Assembly (NCBI RefSeq): GCF_005405465.1
Contig: NZ_BJEC01000015.1
Span: forward strand, 1 to 52,862
Source of the DNA: Weissella thailandensis
GTDB taxonomy: Bacteria; Bacillota; Bacilli; Lactobacillales; Lactobacillaceae
Length of the DNA stretch: 52,862 nucleotides
Direction of reading: 5' to 3'
Part shown: one piece after another, positions 36,458-44,914 of the stretch
Position numbering within the stretch: the stretch's first letter is position 1
Layout of the letters: the number at the start of each line of letters is the position of its first letter
The notes under the pieces: model-generated
Database searches by the model: none
What the model saw: only the letters and a program-made list of their open reading frames with translations
What the model was told of the DNA's origin: nothing
Made by a program: the position numbers and the translations under genes

Positions 36458-37564
36458 ATGGTTCAAATAGCGCTGGATCACATTTATAAAAAGTACGAAA
36501 ACGCTTCGGATTATTCGGTGACCGATTTTAATCTGCATGTTAAAGATCAAGAATTTATTGTTTTTGTGGGTCCTTCAGGATGTGGAAAATCAACAACTTT
36601 ACGGATGATTGCTGGTCTGGAAGATATTTCAGAGGGCGAGTTAAAAATTGAAGATAAGATTGTTAATAATGAGTCTCCAAAAGACCGTGATATTGCGATG
36701 GTCTTCCAAAATTATGCTTTGTATCCACACATGACGGTGTATGATAATATGGCGTTTGGCCTTAAATTACGTAAGTATGACAAAGCTGAAATTGATAAGC
36801 GAGTTAAGGATGCTGCTGATATTTTAGGATTAAGTGATTACTTAAAACGTAAGCCTGCCGCTTTATCTGGTGGTCAACGGCAACGTGTTGCTTTAGGGCG
36901 ATCGATTGTGCGAGATGCACCAATCTTCTTGATGGATGAGCCCTTATCTAATTTGGATGCTAAATTGCGTGTTTCAATGCGTGCAGAAATTGCAAAATTG
37001 CATCAACGGTTAAATACAACGACAATTTATGTGACTCACGATCAAACTGAAGCAATGACAATGGCAGATCGCATCGTTATTATGAAAGAAGTTAAAATCC
37101 AACAAGTTGGAACGCCTCAAGAAGTCTACGATAATCCAGCAAATGTATTTGTTGGTGGATTTATTGGATCACCAGCAATGAATTTCTTTAATGTGATTTT
37201 TGAGGGTAACAAAATTACTGATGAAGATAGTAATTTTGAACTTGAAGTGCCACAAGGATGTGTTAAAGTCTTAAATGATAAAGGCTATCAAGGTAAAAAA
37301 TTGATTTTTGGTATTCGTCCCGAAGATTTACATACAGAAAATGCTTTTTTGGATACTTTCCCTAATGCGGTGGTATCTGCTAAAGTTGTCGTTTCCGAGC
37401 TACTTGGTGCTGAGTCACAATTATATAGTAAAATTGGGAGTACAGAAGTAGTTGCTAAAGTAGATGGACGTGATATTAAAGAAACTGGTTCAGAGTTAAA
37501 ACTTGGTTTTGATTTGAATCGGTCACATTTCTTTGATCCTGAGAGTGAAATTTCTGTTTATTAA
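36458..37564 (+). CDS. Sugar ABC transporter ATP-binding protein (MsmK/UgpC type)
   Basis: This 368-residue ATPase energises the importer. It has Walker A GPSGCGKST (about residues 37-45), the Q-loop VFQNYALYPHMTVYDN, signature LSGGQRQRVALGR (about 135-147), Walker B IFLMDEPLSNLD and switch His in YVTHDQTEAM. The C-terminal regulatory barrel (about 240-368, with FGIRPEDLH) is the MalK-type domain. It is the last gene of the operon. MsmK-like ATPases often serve several sugar transporters, so this one may too. Confidence 0.94.
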   Translation: MVQIALDHIYKKYENASDYSVTDFNLHVKDQEFIVFVGPSGCGKSTTLRMIAGLEDISEGELKIEDKIVNNESPKDRDIAMVFQNYALYPHMTVYDNMAFGLKLRKYDKAEIDKRVKDAADILGLSDYLKRKPAALSGGQRQRVALGRSIVRDAPIFLMDEPLSNLDAKLRVSMRAEIAKLHQRLNTTTIYVTHDQTEAMTMADRIVIMKEVKIQQVGTPQEVYDNPANVFVGGFIGSPAMNFFNVIFEGNKITDEDSNFELEVPQGCVKVLNDKGYQGKKLIFGIRPEDLHTENAFLDTFPNAVVSAKVVVSELLGAESQLYSKIGSTEVVAKVDGRDIKETGSELKLGFDLNRSHFFDPESEISVY

Positions 37565-37623
37565 TACATGTATATTAAATTAACTAAAAAGCTGGTATCA
37601 GGAATTTCTGATAACTGCTAAAG

Positions 37624-37672
37624 AAAAGGATGAGTCAAGCAATAATTTTTTTTGCCTGACTCATCCTTTTAA
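37624..37672 (+). terminator. Bidirectional terminator after the sugar operon
   Basis: AAAAGGATGAGTCA (37624-37637) pairs with TGACTCATCCTTTT (37657-37670). It is convergent with the hydrolase gene. Confidence 0.92.
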
Positions 37673-37682
37673 AATTTTAAAA

Positions 37683-38816
37683 TTAAAAATTACCGTTTAA
37701 AAAACTAATAATGCATTTAGCTGCTAGGGGTTTATCACCAACTTGGCAGTGACGCTCGCCACCACTACGTTCAGTAAAGACTTTACTGGTTATTGAACGA
37801 GCGTTTGTCAATTGTAATGCTTCTTTAGCTGCTGTATCAGCAGGAACGTACAAATCTTTTGAACAACCAATTAAGAGAACATCTTGCGTGATCCGATCAA
37901 GTTTACCATCCATGGAATACTTGGTAGCTTCCATAACAAAGTCGACGGGACGCTTAGCAAAAGTTATATCCATTCCTTTACGCATTTTAAAAGCAAGGTC
38001 AACGTTGTTTTTAGCTTTTTCGATGAGTGTATCATTAAATTTTTCTTGTAAGGCGACATTGCCAGTTAAGTTAGGGATGATTTTGTCAGCTCCAGGCATC
38101 TTCATGATTAAAGCATCGGCCATGTCGTACATCACATCAAAAGCTAGTACTTTTTTAATACGTGGTTCATAGGCAGCGGCACGAGTTGCTAAGTAGCCAC
38201 CTAATGACATGCCTAAAATATCGGCTTCTTCAATGTGGTAATAATCTAATAATGCTCCGACGGGCTTTTCCCATTCTGAAGTGAGTGGCACCCCAGTTCG
38301 TACACAAACACCCTGTCCGGGACCTTCGAATAAAATGAAATTATAATCTGGTAGGGCGTCGTATAATCCTTGGGAAAGTGTTAGACGGATGATTTCTTCC
38401 ATATATGAGTCAAAACCACCATGGAAAAGAATCGTTTTCGTAGCATTTTTGTGATTGAGTCGGACTACTGGCATATAACCAGCACCATAAGGAACTTTAT
38501 CAAAGATTAACTGTGACGTGTCGATGCTTTTATAATAATCTTCTGAAAAACGGCGATATGTTTCCTTTTTACGCTCATCTTCTTCACTTAAAAAGAAGTC
38601 AGCTAATTGGAAATAAGCAGAAGCTAAATCATATTGCTTTTGTTTTTCTGTTTGATTCCCTAAGTCATACCACGTCTGGTACCAGTTTTCTTGATTAGTA
38701 ATATGACTGACGGCTTCTTGGATTACGTTTTGCACTTTTGGATCGTCATAGTAAGGTTCCATAAAACGATTGACCTGAAAATTAAATTGTTCGTTTGACA
38801 TATATTTACGATACAT
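37683..38816 (-). CDS. Alpha/beta hydrolase (dipeptidyl-peptidase/FrsA-like fold)
   Basis: This is a 377-residue protein with a helical N-terminal cap (to about residue 130) and a C-terminal alpha/beta hydrolase domain. The nucleophile elbow is ADILGMSLGGYLATRAA (Ser near 225), the oxyanion region TILFHGGFDSYMEE near 155, the acid about LLIGCSKDLYVPAD near 325 and the His in SGGERHCQVGDK near 357. The substrate is unknown. ATG 38816 follows AAAGGAGCTAAATC, and the longer frame has no site. It is divergent from a TetR gene with a shared palindromic operator, so it is induced by a TetR ligand. Confidence 0.85.
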   Translation of the reverse strand: MYRKYMSNEQFNFQVNRFMEPYYDDPKVQNVIQEAVSHITNQENWYQTWYDLGNQTEKQKQYDLASAYFQLADFFLSEEDERKKETYRRFSEDYYKSIDTSQLIFDKVPYGAGYMPVVRLNHKNATKTILFHGGFDSYMEEIIRLTLSQGLYDALPDYNFILFEGPGQGVCVRTGVPLTSEWEKPVGALLDYYHIEEADILGMSLGGYLATRAAAYEPRIKKVLAFDVMYDMADALIMKMPGADKIIPNLTGNVALQEKFNDTLIEKAKNNVDLAFKMRKGMDITFAKRPVDFVMEATKYSMDGKLDRITQDVLLIGCSKDLYVPADTAAKEALQLTNARSITSKVFTERSGGERHCQVGDKPLAAKCIISFLNGNF

Positions 38817-38887
38817 TGATTTAGCTCCTTTTTGGTCACGGTATAGTGTTATTAATCTTTTCAACAAAAACATCGTAACATGGTTAT

Positions 38888-38934
38888 TTAATGCAAGCAA
38901 GTACTTGCTTGCAAAAAATAGTGCGTGTTATAAT
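38888..38934. promoter_or_regulatory. Divergent promoters sharing a 22-base perfect palindrome (TetR operator)
   Basis: The palindrome spans 38892-38913, with core GCAAGCAAGTACTTGCTTGC. On the plus strand TTGCTT (38905-38910) and TATAAT (38929-38934) are 18 bases apart. On the minus strand a mirrored TTGCTT and TACGAT are 17 bases apart. Both -35 boxes lie in the palindrome, so one bound TetR dimer pair would silence both genes. Confidence 0.9.
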
Positions 38935-38995
38935 TAGCCATGCTTTAAAAGAGTAAAATATTTTGCAAATTATGGTGAGTATAGGGAGTAGCATG

Positions 38996-39577
38996 ATGGA
39001 TAACCACGTAGTTGATCAAAAAATTATGGATGCTTTTGCTAATTTAGCGGGATCTTACGGATATAAGGGAACGACGACCCGTAAAATTGCGCAACAGGCT
39101 GGTGTAAATGAAAGCACGATTTTTAGACATTTTTCTGGTAAGCAAGGTATTTTAAAAGCACTAATTGAACGGTATCAAGATGAAATAAATAAAGCTGAGC
39201 TTTCTTTTCATACCACTGGGAATGTGGAAATGGACATTCGTCATGCTATCAGTATTTATCAATATTTTATTGAACAACATAAAAGCATTTTTTTGATAGC
39301 TTTACGGGAGAGCTCACAATTTCCTGAGTTAGGTCAAGCGATTCAAAGATTATTACTTATACAAAAAGAAATGTTACTTAAATTGTTTCGTAATTTAATT
39401 GAACAAGGACATTTAAGTGCTCAAAATAATCTTGAAATGGAAATTAGCAATTTAGTGTTGATGAATTTTTCACAGGCGGTATTAAAACTAGCCTATCCAA
39501 ATACTTCAATAGTCATTAGTGATCAGGATTATCTGGACAAAAACATCCAAAACTTTGTTAGCAATTTAAAAAAGTAG
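38996..39577 (+). CDS. TetR-family transcriptional regulator
   Basis: This 193-residue repressor has an N-terminal helix-turn-helix (AFANLAGSYGYKGTTTRKIAQQAGVNESTIFRHFSGKQGIL, about 12-55) that matches the TetR signature. The C-terminal helical domain binds an unknown ligand. ATG 38996 or the adjacent 38993 follows AGGGAG. The gene lies back to back with the hydrolase, with a perfect palindrome between them, which supports control of both genes. Confidence 0.92.
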   Translation: MDNHVVDQKIMDAFANLAGSYGYKGTTTRKIAQQAGVNESTIFRHFSGKQGILKALIERYQDEINKAELSFHTTGNVEMDIRHAISIYQYFIEQHKSIFLIALRESSQFPELGQAIQRLLLIQKEMLLKLFRNLIEQGHLSAQNNLEMEISNLVLMNFSQAVLKLAYPNTSIVISDQDYLDKNIQNFVSNLKK

Positions 39578-39607
39578 TTAAATAAAATCGTTTTGAAACT
39601 ACTGTTA

Positions 39608-39623
39608 TTACATCGTGATGTAA
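39608..39623. promoter_or_regulatory. Palindrome TTACATC-GT-GATGTAA
   Basis: A perfect 16-base dyad lies between the tetR stop and its terminator. It could be part of a larger hairpin or an operator for the DUF2325 gene. No assignment is possible. Confidence 0.4.
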
Positions 39624-39642
39624 AGAGCAGTACAGTAATTGG

Positions 39643-39693
39643 AATCCCCCATAATTGTTAGATGTAAAAATTAGCAATTATGGGGGATTTTTA
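39643..39693 (+). terminator. Intrinsic terminator after tetR
   Basis: AATCCCCCATAATTG (39643-39657) pairs with CAATTATGGGGGATT (39675-39689), followed by T. Confidence 0.9.
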
Positions 39694-39805
39694 TAAGAAC
39701 GAACTATTTTTTAACGTTTACATAATTTTACGTCATGAAAAATATTGTTTTATAAATAAAAACAAAGTAACATGTGACTATAATTATTTGCTGGAAGGTT
39801 ACCTT

Positions 39806-41332
39806 ATGAAGCTAAAAAAACAATGTGTGTTAGGGAACAAGAATGAGATAATTCCTGAAATAAAAGAATTTGATCGTTTTGTAAAGAAGATGTCTACAAG
39901 TGATAGTTTATTATCACGACAGCAATTGACCAAATTGACACAAACAGGTCAAGTGATGCTATATTCATTGCAATCACGTTTGGATCAAAAATTACCAAAT
40001 CGACCATTGGATTTATCATTGATTGTTTATAAGAATGACTTACGGTCAAGACAATTACACGTTATTTTGCCGACAGGTGAGGTAGCCGAAATCTACCAAT
40101 ATTTGAGTCAACTCAATGCTTTATTAACAGAAGTTATTTCTGAGCATGGTTTCTATGATAATCTTATGATGAAATATGAACCAAGCGTACGAGTAGAAAC
40201 AGCAGATAAATCAAACCGGGCGAATCAATCATTGAAACAACGAATTAGACAGCTAACAGAAACAAAAATTCAACTAACATCACAATATGAAGATGCCCAA
40301 GCACAGTTAAAACAGCAGTTAACTCAATTAGCGATTAGCGATAAACAAAATCAGGGGTTACAGTTAAAAATTAAACAACTCGAGCAAAAAATTAAAGATT
40401 ATCAGTTTGAGTTTACCAAGCAAAAAGATGAAATGGGCCTTATTCGTGAACAATTTCGTATTAAACAGATAAAACAGAAACAAAAAAAATTAGTGAAACA
40501 AGCTGAGGTTACCGAGCATGTCTGTCCAAAATTAGATGATAAGTTCTTTAAGGAAGAAATCGCTGGTTTACATCAGCAAGTTGTCAAAGCGCAACACGAA
40601 TTACAATTATATAGGAAACAGCGTTCTTCTAGTTTGCAAGTCAGTCGTTCAGAGAAAATCAGGCAGTTAACTAGCGAGTTAGATTTAACTTGTATTGACG
40701 ATTACCATCCGTTACTTCGTTTGGTGCATAAATATAATGAATTAGTTGCTGAAGATTTAGTTTTATGGCAGCAAATGCAAGGTCATTTCGTAAAGGTTGA
40801 TAATCAATGGCAATTCATCGATCAAAATGGTCAGGCTTATGAATTATCTGAATTATCTTTAAATGGCATCATACCAGAGACATTGACAACTAATTATTAT
40901 TATTCCGCACGTCAACGTTCCGATACGGGTTATATCATGTTGATTAGACAATTAAACAAACAGGTTACTAATGGTCAAATTGAGAATCATAAAAATGAAA
41001 ATGATGTGCCAGTACGATGGATGAACAAGCAAGTTTTAATAATTTCTTGGTGGGGTGAGACTGTTAAAAATGCGGCTAAAAAATTAAACTATTTTGGTAT
41101 AGAGGTTGTTTGGCTGGATCCATCAGATATTAGTAATGATAAAATTATGCATGAGATGAATAAGGTACAGTATGATTTTGAATTAATTGTCATGCGAGGT
41201 GCCCATCACGAAACGGTGACAGCGGCTCATCGTCTGCGCCGGTCTGGTAGGCAGATCAAGGTAGCAAATAATCCTGGGGCAAGTGCGATGTTTGATTATG
41301 TGAGTAGTGCATTAGGATTAATTGAAAATTAA
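39806..41332 (+). CDS. Coiled-coil protein with C-terminal DUF2325 domain
   Basis: This is a 508-residue soluble protein. Residues about 180-300 are rich in Gln, Lys, Glu and Leu with a heptad-like pattern (long coiled coil). The last 100 residues (VLIISWWGETVKNAAKKL onward, with LIVMRGAHHETVTAAHRLR) resemble the DUF2325 Rossmann-like domain. The start ATG 39806 is preceded by GGAAGG; an upstream in-frame start at 39680 would lie inside the previous terminator. Function is unknown. It is a single gene next to the SAM riboswitch. Confidence 0.72.
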   Translation: MKLKKQCVLGNKNEIIPEIKEFDRFVKKMSTSDSLLSRQQLTKLTQTGQVMLYSLQSRLDQKLPNRPLDLSLIVYKNDLRSRQLHVILPTGEVAEIYQYLSQLNALLTEVISEHGFYDNLMMKYEPSVRVETADKSNRANQSLKQRIRQLTETKIQLTSQYEDAQAQLKQQLTQLAISDKQNQGLQLKIKQLEQKIKDYQFEFTKQKDEMGLIREQFRIKQIKQKQKKLVKQAEVTEHVCPKLDDKFFKEEIAGLHQQVVKAQHELQLYRKQRSSSLQVSRSEKIRQLTSELDLTCIDDYHPLLRLVHKYNELVAEDLVLWQQMQGHFVKVDNQWQFIDQNGQAYELSELSLNGIIPETLTTNYYYSARQRSDTGYIMLIRQLNKQVTNGQIENHKNENDVPVRWMNKQVLIISWWGETVKNAAKKLNYFGIEVVWLDPSDISNDKIMHEMNKVQYDFELIVMRGAHHETVTAAHRLRRSGRQIKVANNPGASAMFDYVSSALGLIEN

Positions 41333-41358
41333 CAAGGATGTGAGATGCCAAAAATAAC

Positions 41359-41387
41359 TTGCAGAATGATAAAAAAATCAGTATTAT
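41359..41387 (+). promoter_or_regulatory. metK promoter
   Basis: TTGCAG (41359-41364) and TATTAT (41382-41387) are spaced by 17 bases, just upstream of the S-box. Confidence 0.7.
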
Positions 41388-41412
41388 AGGTTAAGTATTA
41401 AAAAGTAAATAA

Positions 41413-41512
41413 CTCGACATCCTATCAAGAGTCAGGGAGGGACTAGACCCCGTGATCTGACACCAACTACCGTACGGTGATGTGGTAATTTCTAGCAGAT
41501 GGGCGCATATCG
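41413..41512 (+). promoter_or_regulatory. SAM-I (S-box) riboswitch aptamer
   Basis: Conserved S-box blocks appear in order: ATCAAGAG, GGGAGGGACTAGACCC, TGA, CACCAACTACC, then a P4-like hairpin and GCAGATGGG closing P1 with CCTATC. The core GAGGGACT and the CAAC of J3/4 are clear. The aptamer is followed by a terminator and metK, the usual S-box target, so high SAM should stop transcription. Edges are approximate. Confidence 0.9.
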
Positions 41513-41516
41513 ACTG

Positions 41517-41558
41517 AACCCCGACGTGCCGCCTATGTGTGGTCGTCGGGGTTATTTA
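41517..41558 (+). terminator. SAM riboswitch terminator
   Basis: AACCCCGACG (41517-41526) pairs with CGTCGGGGTT (41544-41553), followed by ATTTATTTT. The T run is weak. Confidence 0.82.
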
Positions 41559-41598
41559 TTTTGATTTTTCGCTACGTAAAGGAGATATTTAATAAATC

Positions 41599-42792
41599 AT
41601 GTCAGAAAAGCGTTTATTTACATCAGAATCAGTTTCGGAGGGACACCCAGATAAAGTATCTGATCAAATTTCAGATGCCATTTTGGATGCGGTTTTAAAA
41701 GATGATCCACAAGCACGTACAGCTGTTGAAACATCGGTAACTACCGGCTATGTTAATGTGTTTGGTGAGATATCAACAAAAGCATACGTCAATATTAATG
41801 ATATTGTACGTAAGACATTGAAGCGTATTGGGTACGATGATCCTGATGCTGGTTTCTTAGCTGATGATATTCACGTGGGCGTTACACTTGATGAGCAATC
41901 ACCAGATATTGCGCAGGGTGTTGATACAGCTATTGAACAACGTGAAGATGGTGGTATTGATCCCCTTGACCAAATTGGTGCAGGTGATCAAGGTTTGATG
42001 TTTGGTTTTGCAACCAATGAAACCGATGAATATCTACCATTATCAGTTGTTTTGTCACATAAGTTAGTTAAGAAGCAAGCTGATATTCGTCGTGCTGGTA
42101 TTTTGGATTATTTGTTACCTGATGCAAAGGCACAAGTAACTGTTGAACTTGATGAGAACGGTAAGCCATTCCGTATTGATACAGTTGTTTTGTCAACGCA
42201 ACATCGTGCATCGGTATCATTGGAGCAATTGCGTCATGATGTACGTGATCTTGTTATTAAGCCAATTCTACCTGCAGATATGATTGACGACGAGACACGT
42301 TACTTGATTAACCCAACAGGTCGGTTTGTTATTGGTGGGCCTAAAGGGGATGCTGGTATGACCGGACGTAAGGTCATCGTTGATACTTACGGTGGTTATG
42401 CTCGTCACGGTGGTGGTGCTTTCTCTGGAAAGGATGCCACGAAGGTTGATCGTTCAGCCGCATATGCTACTCGTCACATTGCGAAGAACATTGTTGCTGC
42501 TGGTTTAGCTGAAAAGGTTGAAATCCAAGTTGCCTATGCTATTGGTGTGGCAGCACCAGTTTCAGTTAATGTTGAAACATTCGGTACGGGTAAGGTATCA
42601 GATGATGATTTGGTTGCCGCTATTCGTGATTTGTTTGAATTACGTCCAGCTGGAATTATCGAAGACTTAGATTTGCGTAAGCCACGTTATGAAGCAACTG
42701 CTGCCTACGGTCACTTTGGCCGTCCAGAATTGGACTTGCCATGGGAGCGTTTGGACAAGGTTGATGAATTGAAAGCTTACTTTAATAAATAA
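41599..42792 (+). CDS. metK: S-adenosylmethionine synthetase
   Basis: This 397-residue enzyme makes SAM from methionine and [24 protein letters not shown] is at residues 9-29, the [10 protein letters not shown] motif near 128 and [19 protein letters not shown] near 268, all family signatures. ATG has AAAGGAGATATTTAATAAATC upstream. It is controlled by the SAM riboswitch. A decayed second copy of its 3' end occurs 1.1 kb downstream. Confidence 0.98.
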   Translation: MSEKRLFTSESVSEGHPDKVSDQISDAILDAVLKDDPQARTAVETSVTTGYVNVFGEISTKAYVNINDIVRKTLKRIGYDDPDAGFLADDIHVGVTLDEQSPDIAQGVDTAIEQREDGGIDPLDQIGAGDQGLMFGFATNETDEYLPLSVVLSHKLVKKQADIRRAGILDYLLPDAKAQVTVELDENGKPFRIDTVVLSTQHRASVSLEQLRHDVRDLVIKPILPADMIDDETRYLINPTGRFVIGGPKGDAGMTGRKVIVDTYGGYARHGGGAFSGKDATKVDRSAAYATRHIAKNIVAAGLAEKVEIQVAYAIGVAAPVSVNVETFGTGKVSDDDLVAAIRDLFELRPAGIIEDLDLRKPRYEATAAYGHFGRPELDLPWERLDKVDELKAYFNK

Positions 42793-42803
42793 ATTATAAT
42801 AAG

Positions 42804-42840
42804 AAAGAGATGTGAAAAATTATTTTCACATCTCTTTTTT
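42804..42840 (+). terminator. Intrinsic terminator after metK
   Basis: AAAGAGATGTGAAAA (42804-42818) pairs with TTTTCACATCTCTTT (42823-42837), followed by T. Confidence 0.93.
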
Positions 42841-42992
42841 GATTATTCAATCGTGGTCATTTATAGCATGGTATAAAAGGACAATAGCTTAGCATACAAA
42901 GTGTCTATGTAAATATCATATCGTATTTATGCCAAATGAAAGGTATTGAAATTGTTACAGGGCGATTATGTACGATTGTCAGTGCAAACTAT

Positions 42993-43766
42993 CTAATTGG
43001 CATATTGAGAATCAGCATCTCTAATACTATCTGGTAATACTGTTTGAATCGTCTCAAATGCCTGGAAAATTTCATCAGGAATATCTACATGACTGATAAA
43101 ATTTTTCCCTTTAGGTCCATAACCCGTTGATGTATCTTGCAATCTTGCAATTTCACCCATTAATAGATTCACGTATCGTTGTGATGTCCACATCCCATGT
43201 GGGGGATTAACAATTTTTCCGTCCTTAATGTTTACTTGATATGTGGCGTAATTAATAATCTGTTTTGAATCCTGAACATATTTTTTTAATCCAGCGTACA
43301 TTCTAACTTGCATGGTGGCGTCTTGTGCTAAGATAATTGATTGCCAATCGGGTAGGTGCTCTTTTAATAGGTTTAATAAATTATTAATATTATTACCACA
43401 ATTTGTTGATTCCATTTCAAGCCAATCGACTTCTAAGTGGTAACGTTGTTTGATGTAGTTTTGAAAAATTTGGGCTTCTGTTAAACCTGCCGTTTTTATA
43501 CCGGGATAAAGATTATCCACCACTTGACGTAAAGTGTTTGTGGTATGTCCTGCGCCACCGACAATGATAAAATGTTTAGCAACATGGTTTCTAATTGCTC
43601 TGGCAAGAACATCGCCACCAGCTATGATACTACCCCCAAAAAGTACCATTACATCTACTTGTTCAATGCCGTATTTCTTTGCCAACATTTCCTTTTGTAA
43701 ATCATCAATATCTCGCCGACTTAAAAAGTGGCCAATTTTATTAATGGCACTATCAATATCAGACAA
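42993..43766 (-). CDS. DUF218 (YdcF/SanA-like) family protein
   Basis: This is a 257-residue protein of the DUF218 superfamily. Conserved pieces are VDVMVLFGGSIIAGGDVLARAI, HFIIVGGAGHTTNT, the acidic MESTNCGNNI (normally an E-x-S-x-N-T-x-E-N-type motif) and IILAQDATMQVRMYAGLKK. Function is not established; relatives include YdcF (SAM-binding) and SanA/ElyC (envelope). No membrane segment is seen. The start is TTG at 43766, with a good GGAGG site; an upstream in-frame start would cover that site. It lies between metK and the decayed metK tail. Confidence 0.78.
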   Translation of the reverse strand: MSDIDSAINKIGHFLSRRDIDDLQKEMLAKKYGIEQVDVMVLFGGSIIAGGDVLARAIRNHVAKHFIIVGGAGHTTNTLRQVVDNLYPGIKTAGLTEAQIFQNYIKQRYHLEVDWLEMESTNCGNNINNLLNLLKEHLPDWQSIILAQDATMQVRMYAGLKKYVQDSKQIINYATYQVNIKDGKIVNPPHGMWTSQRYVNLLMGEIARLQDTSTGYGPKGKNFISHVDIPDEIFQAFETIQTVLPDSIRDADSQYAN

Positions 43767-43879
43767 AACTATACCTCCGTTTATTGCAGTCAAAGTTGTT
43801 GAATAATTAGTTATATCGTATCATAGGTAAGCATTTATCATCATACGAATAACATGCTAGGATCTTAAAACATTACAAT

Positions 43880-43967
43880 TACCTACGGTCACTTCGGTTG
43901 TCCAGAATTGGATTTGCCATGGGAGCGTTTGGACAAGGTTGATGAATTGAAAGCGTATTTCAAATAA
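43880..43967 (+). pseudogene. Decayed second copy of the metK 3' end
   Basis: This stretch matches the last 28 codons of metK (TACGGTCAC through GATGAATTGAAAGC) with mostly silent changes and one CGT to TGT, and it ends in TAA 43965-43967. The following hairpin region (about 43980-44010) also resembles the metK terminator in a decayed form. The rest of the gene is absent. It points to duplication or insertion at the metK 3' end. Confidence 0.88.
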
Positions 43968-44012
43968 ATATGTAATGAAAATGTCTGTGAAAGGTTATTT
44001 TCGCAGATAAAC

Positions 44013-44062
44013 AGAGCCCTGTAAGTTAAAGTGTTTTCTAAAATTTACGGGGCTTATTTTAT
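44013..44062 (+). terminator. Intrinsic terminator
   Basis: AGCCCTGTAA pairs with TTACGGGGCT (44014 to about 44055) with an internal irregularity, followed by TATTTTATT. Confidence 0.75.
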
Positions 44063-44216
44063 TAAGTTAGATCAACGAGATATGTTAAAATTAAGGCCAC
44101 AAATATTTTTGATCGTTATCGATTTACGACCTGCTTATCCATATTTAAAACGCTAAAAGTAGTGGAGCGGTGGGGGATGAATACTATTTTTATGATGAAA
44201 GGAAGGAAATGATATC

Positions 44217-44855
44217 ATGCAATTGACGGTTTTTGGGGCAAGTGGTAAAACTGGTCAACAGGTTGTACAACAAGCGCTAAGTCGTGGTTATCAGGTTGTT
44301 GCTTATGTCAGAGACCCAGCAAAGTTATCTGTGACGGATGCGAATTTAAAAATTATCCAGGGTCAGTTGAACGACTTGGATATGATTAAAGGGGCAGTGA
44401 CAGGTAGTCAAGCTGTTTTAAGTGCTTTAGGACCGACTGGTAAAGAAGCGAGTGATCAACAGATTAGTTTGGGGATTGGTAATATTTTGATTGCGCTTGA
44501 TGAACTTGGCATCAAACGATTTATTGCGTTATCAACAACAAGTGCGCAAGATCCATATGATATTGATAGTATAAAATTTAGATTAAGACGGACAATGATT
44601 CGTAAGGGTAGCCCTAGCTCTTATGAAGCCATTGTTGAATATACGGAATTAGTACGTCAGTCTGAATGTGATTGGACATTACTTAGAATTGCATCCTTAT
44701 TGACTAATGCATCATTAACTAGAAATGTGCAAGTTGGCTATCTAGGCAGAGATAAATTTAAGGCCAAATTATCACGGGCTAACTTAGCTTGGTTTATGCT
44801 AGAACAGATAGATAGTACAGAATTTATTCGTCAAGCGCCAGCAATTAGTAACTAA
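44217..44855 (+). CDS. NAD(P)-binding oxidoreductase (NmrA/SDR-like)
   Basis: This 212-residue protein has an N-terminal dinucleotide motif TVFGASGKTGQQVV (residues 3-16) and RDPAKLS after strand 2, the pattern of atypical short-chain dehydrogenases such as YwnB or biliverdin-reductase-B-like proteins. The YxxxK catalytic pair is not clear, so it may bind cofactor without classic SDR chemistry. It has a GGAAGGAAATGATATC ribosome site. It is a single gene with a terminator shared with sstT. Confidence 0.86.
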   Translation: MQLTVFGASGKTGQQVVQQALSRGYQVVAYVRDPAKLSVTDANLKIIQGQLNDLDMIKGAVTGSQAVLSALGPTGKEASDQQISLGIGNILIALDELGIKRFIALSTTSAQDPYDIDSIKFRLRRTMIRKGSPSSYEAIVEYTELVRQSECDWTLLRIASLLTNASLTRNVQVGYLGRDKFKAKLSRANLAWFMLEQIDSTEFIRQAPAISN

Positions 44856-44860
44856 ATTAA

Positions 44861-44913
44861 AACTCCGATTCAGTAAGTTTACAGACACACTTACCAGATC
44901 GGAGTTGTTTTTA
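44861..44913 (+). terminator. Bidirectional terminator
   Basis: AACTCCGAT (44861-44869) and GTAAGT pair with ACTTAC and ATCGGAGTT (44898-44906), followed by GTTTTTATTT. It is convergent between the oxidoreductase and sstT. Confidence 0.85.
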
Positions 44914-44914
44914 T

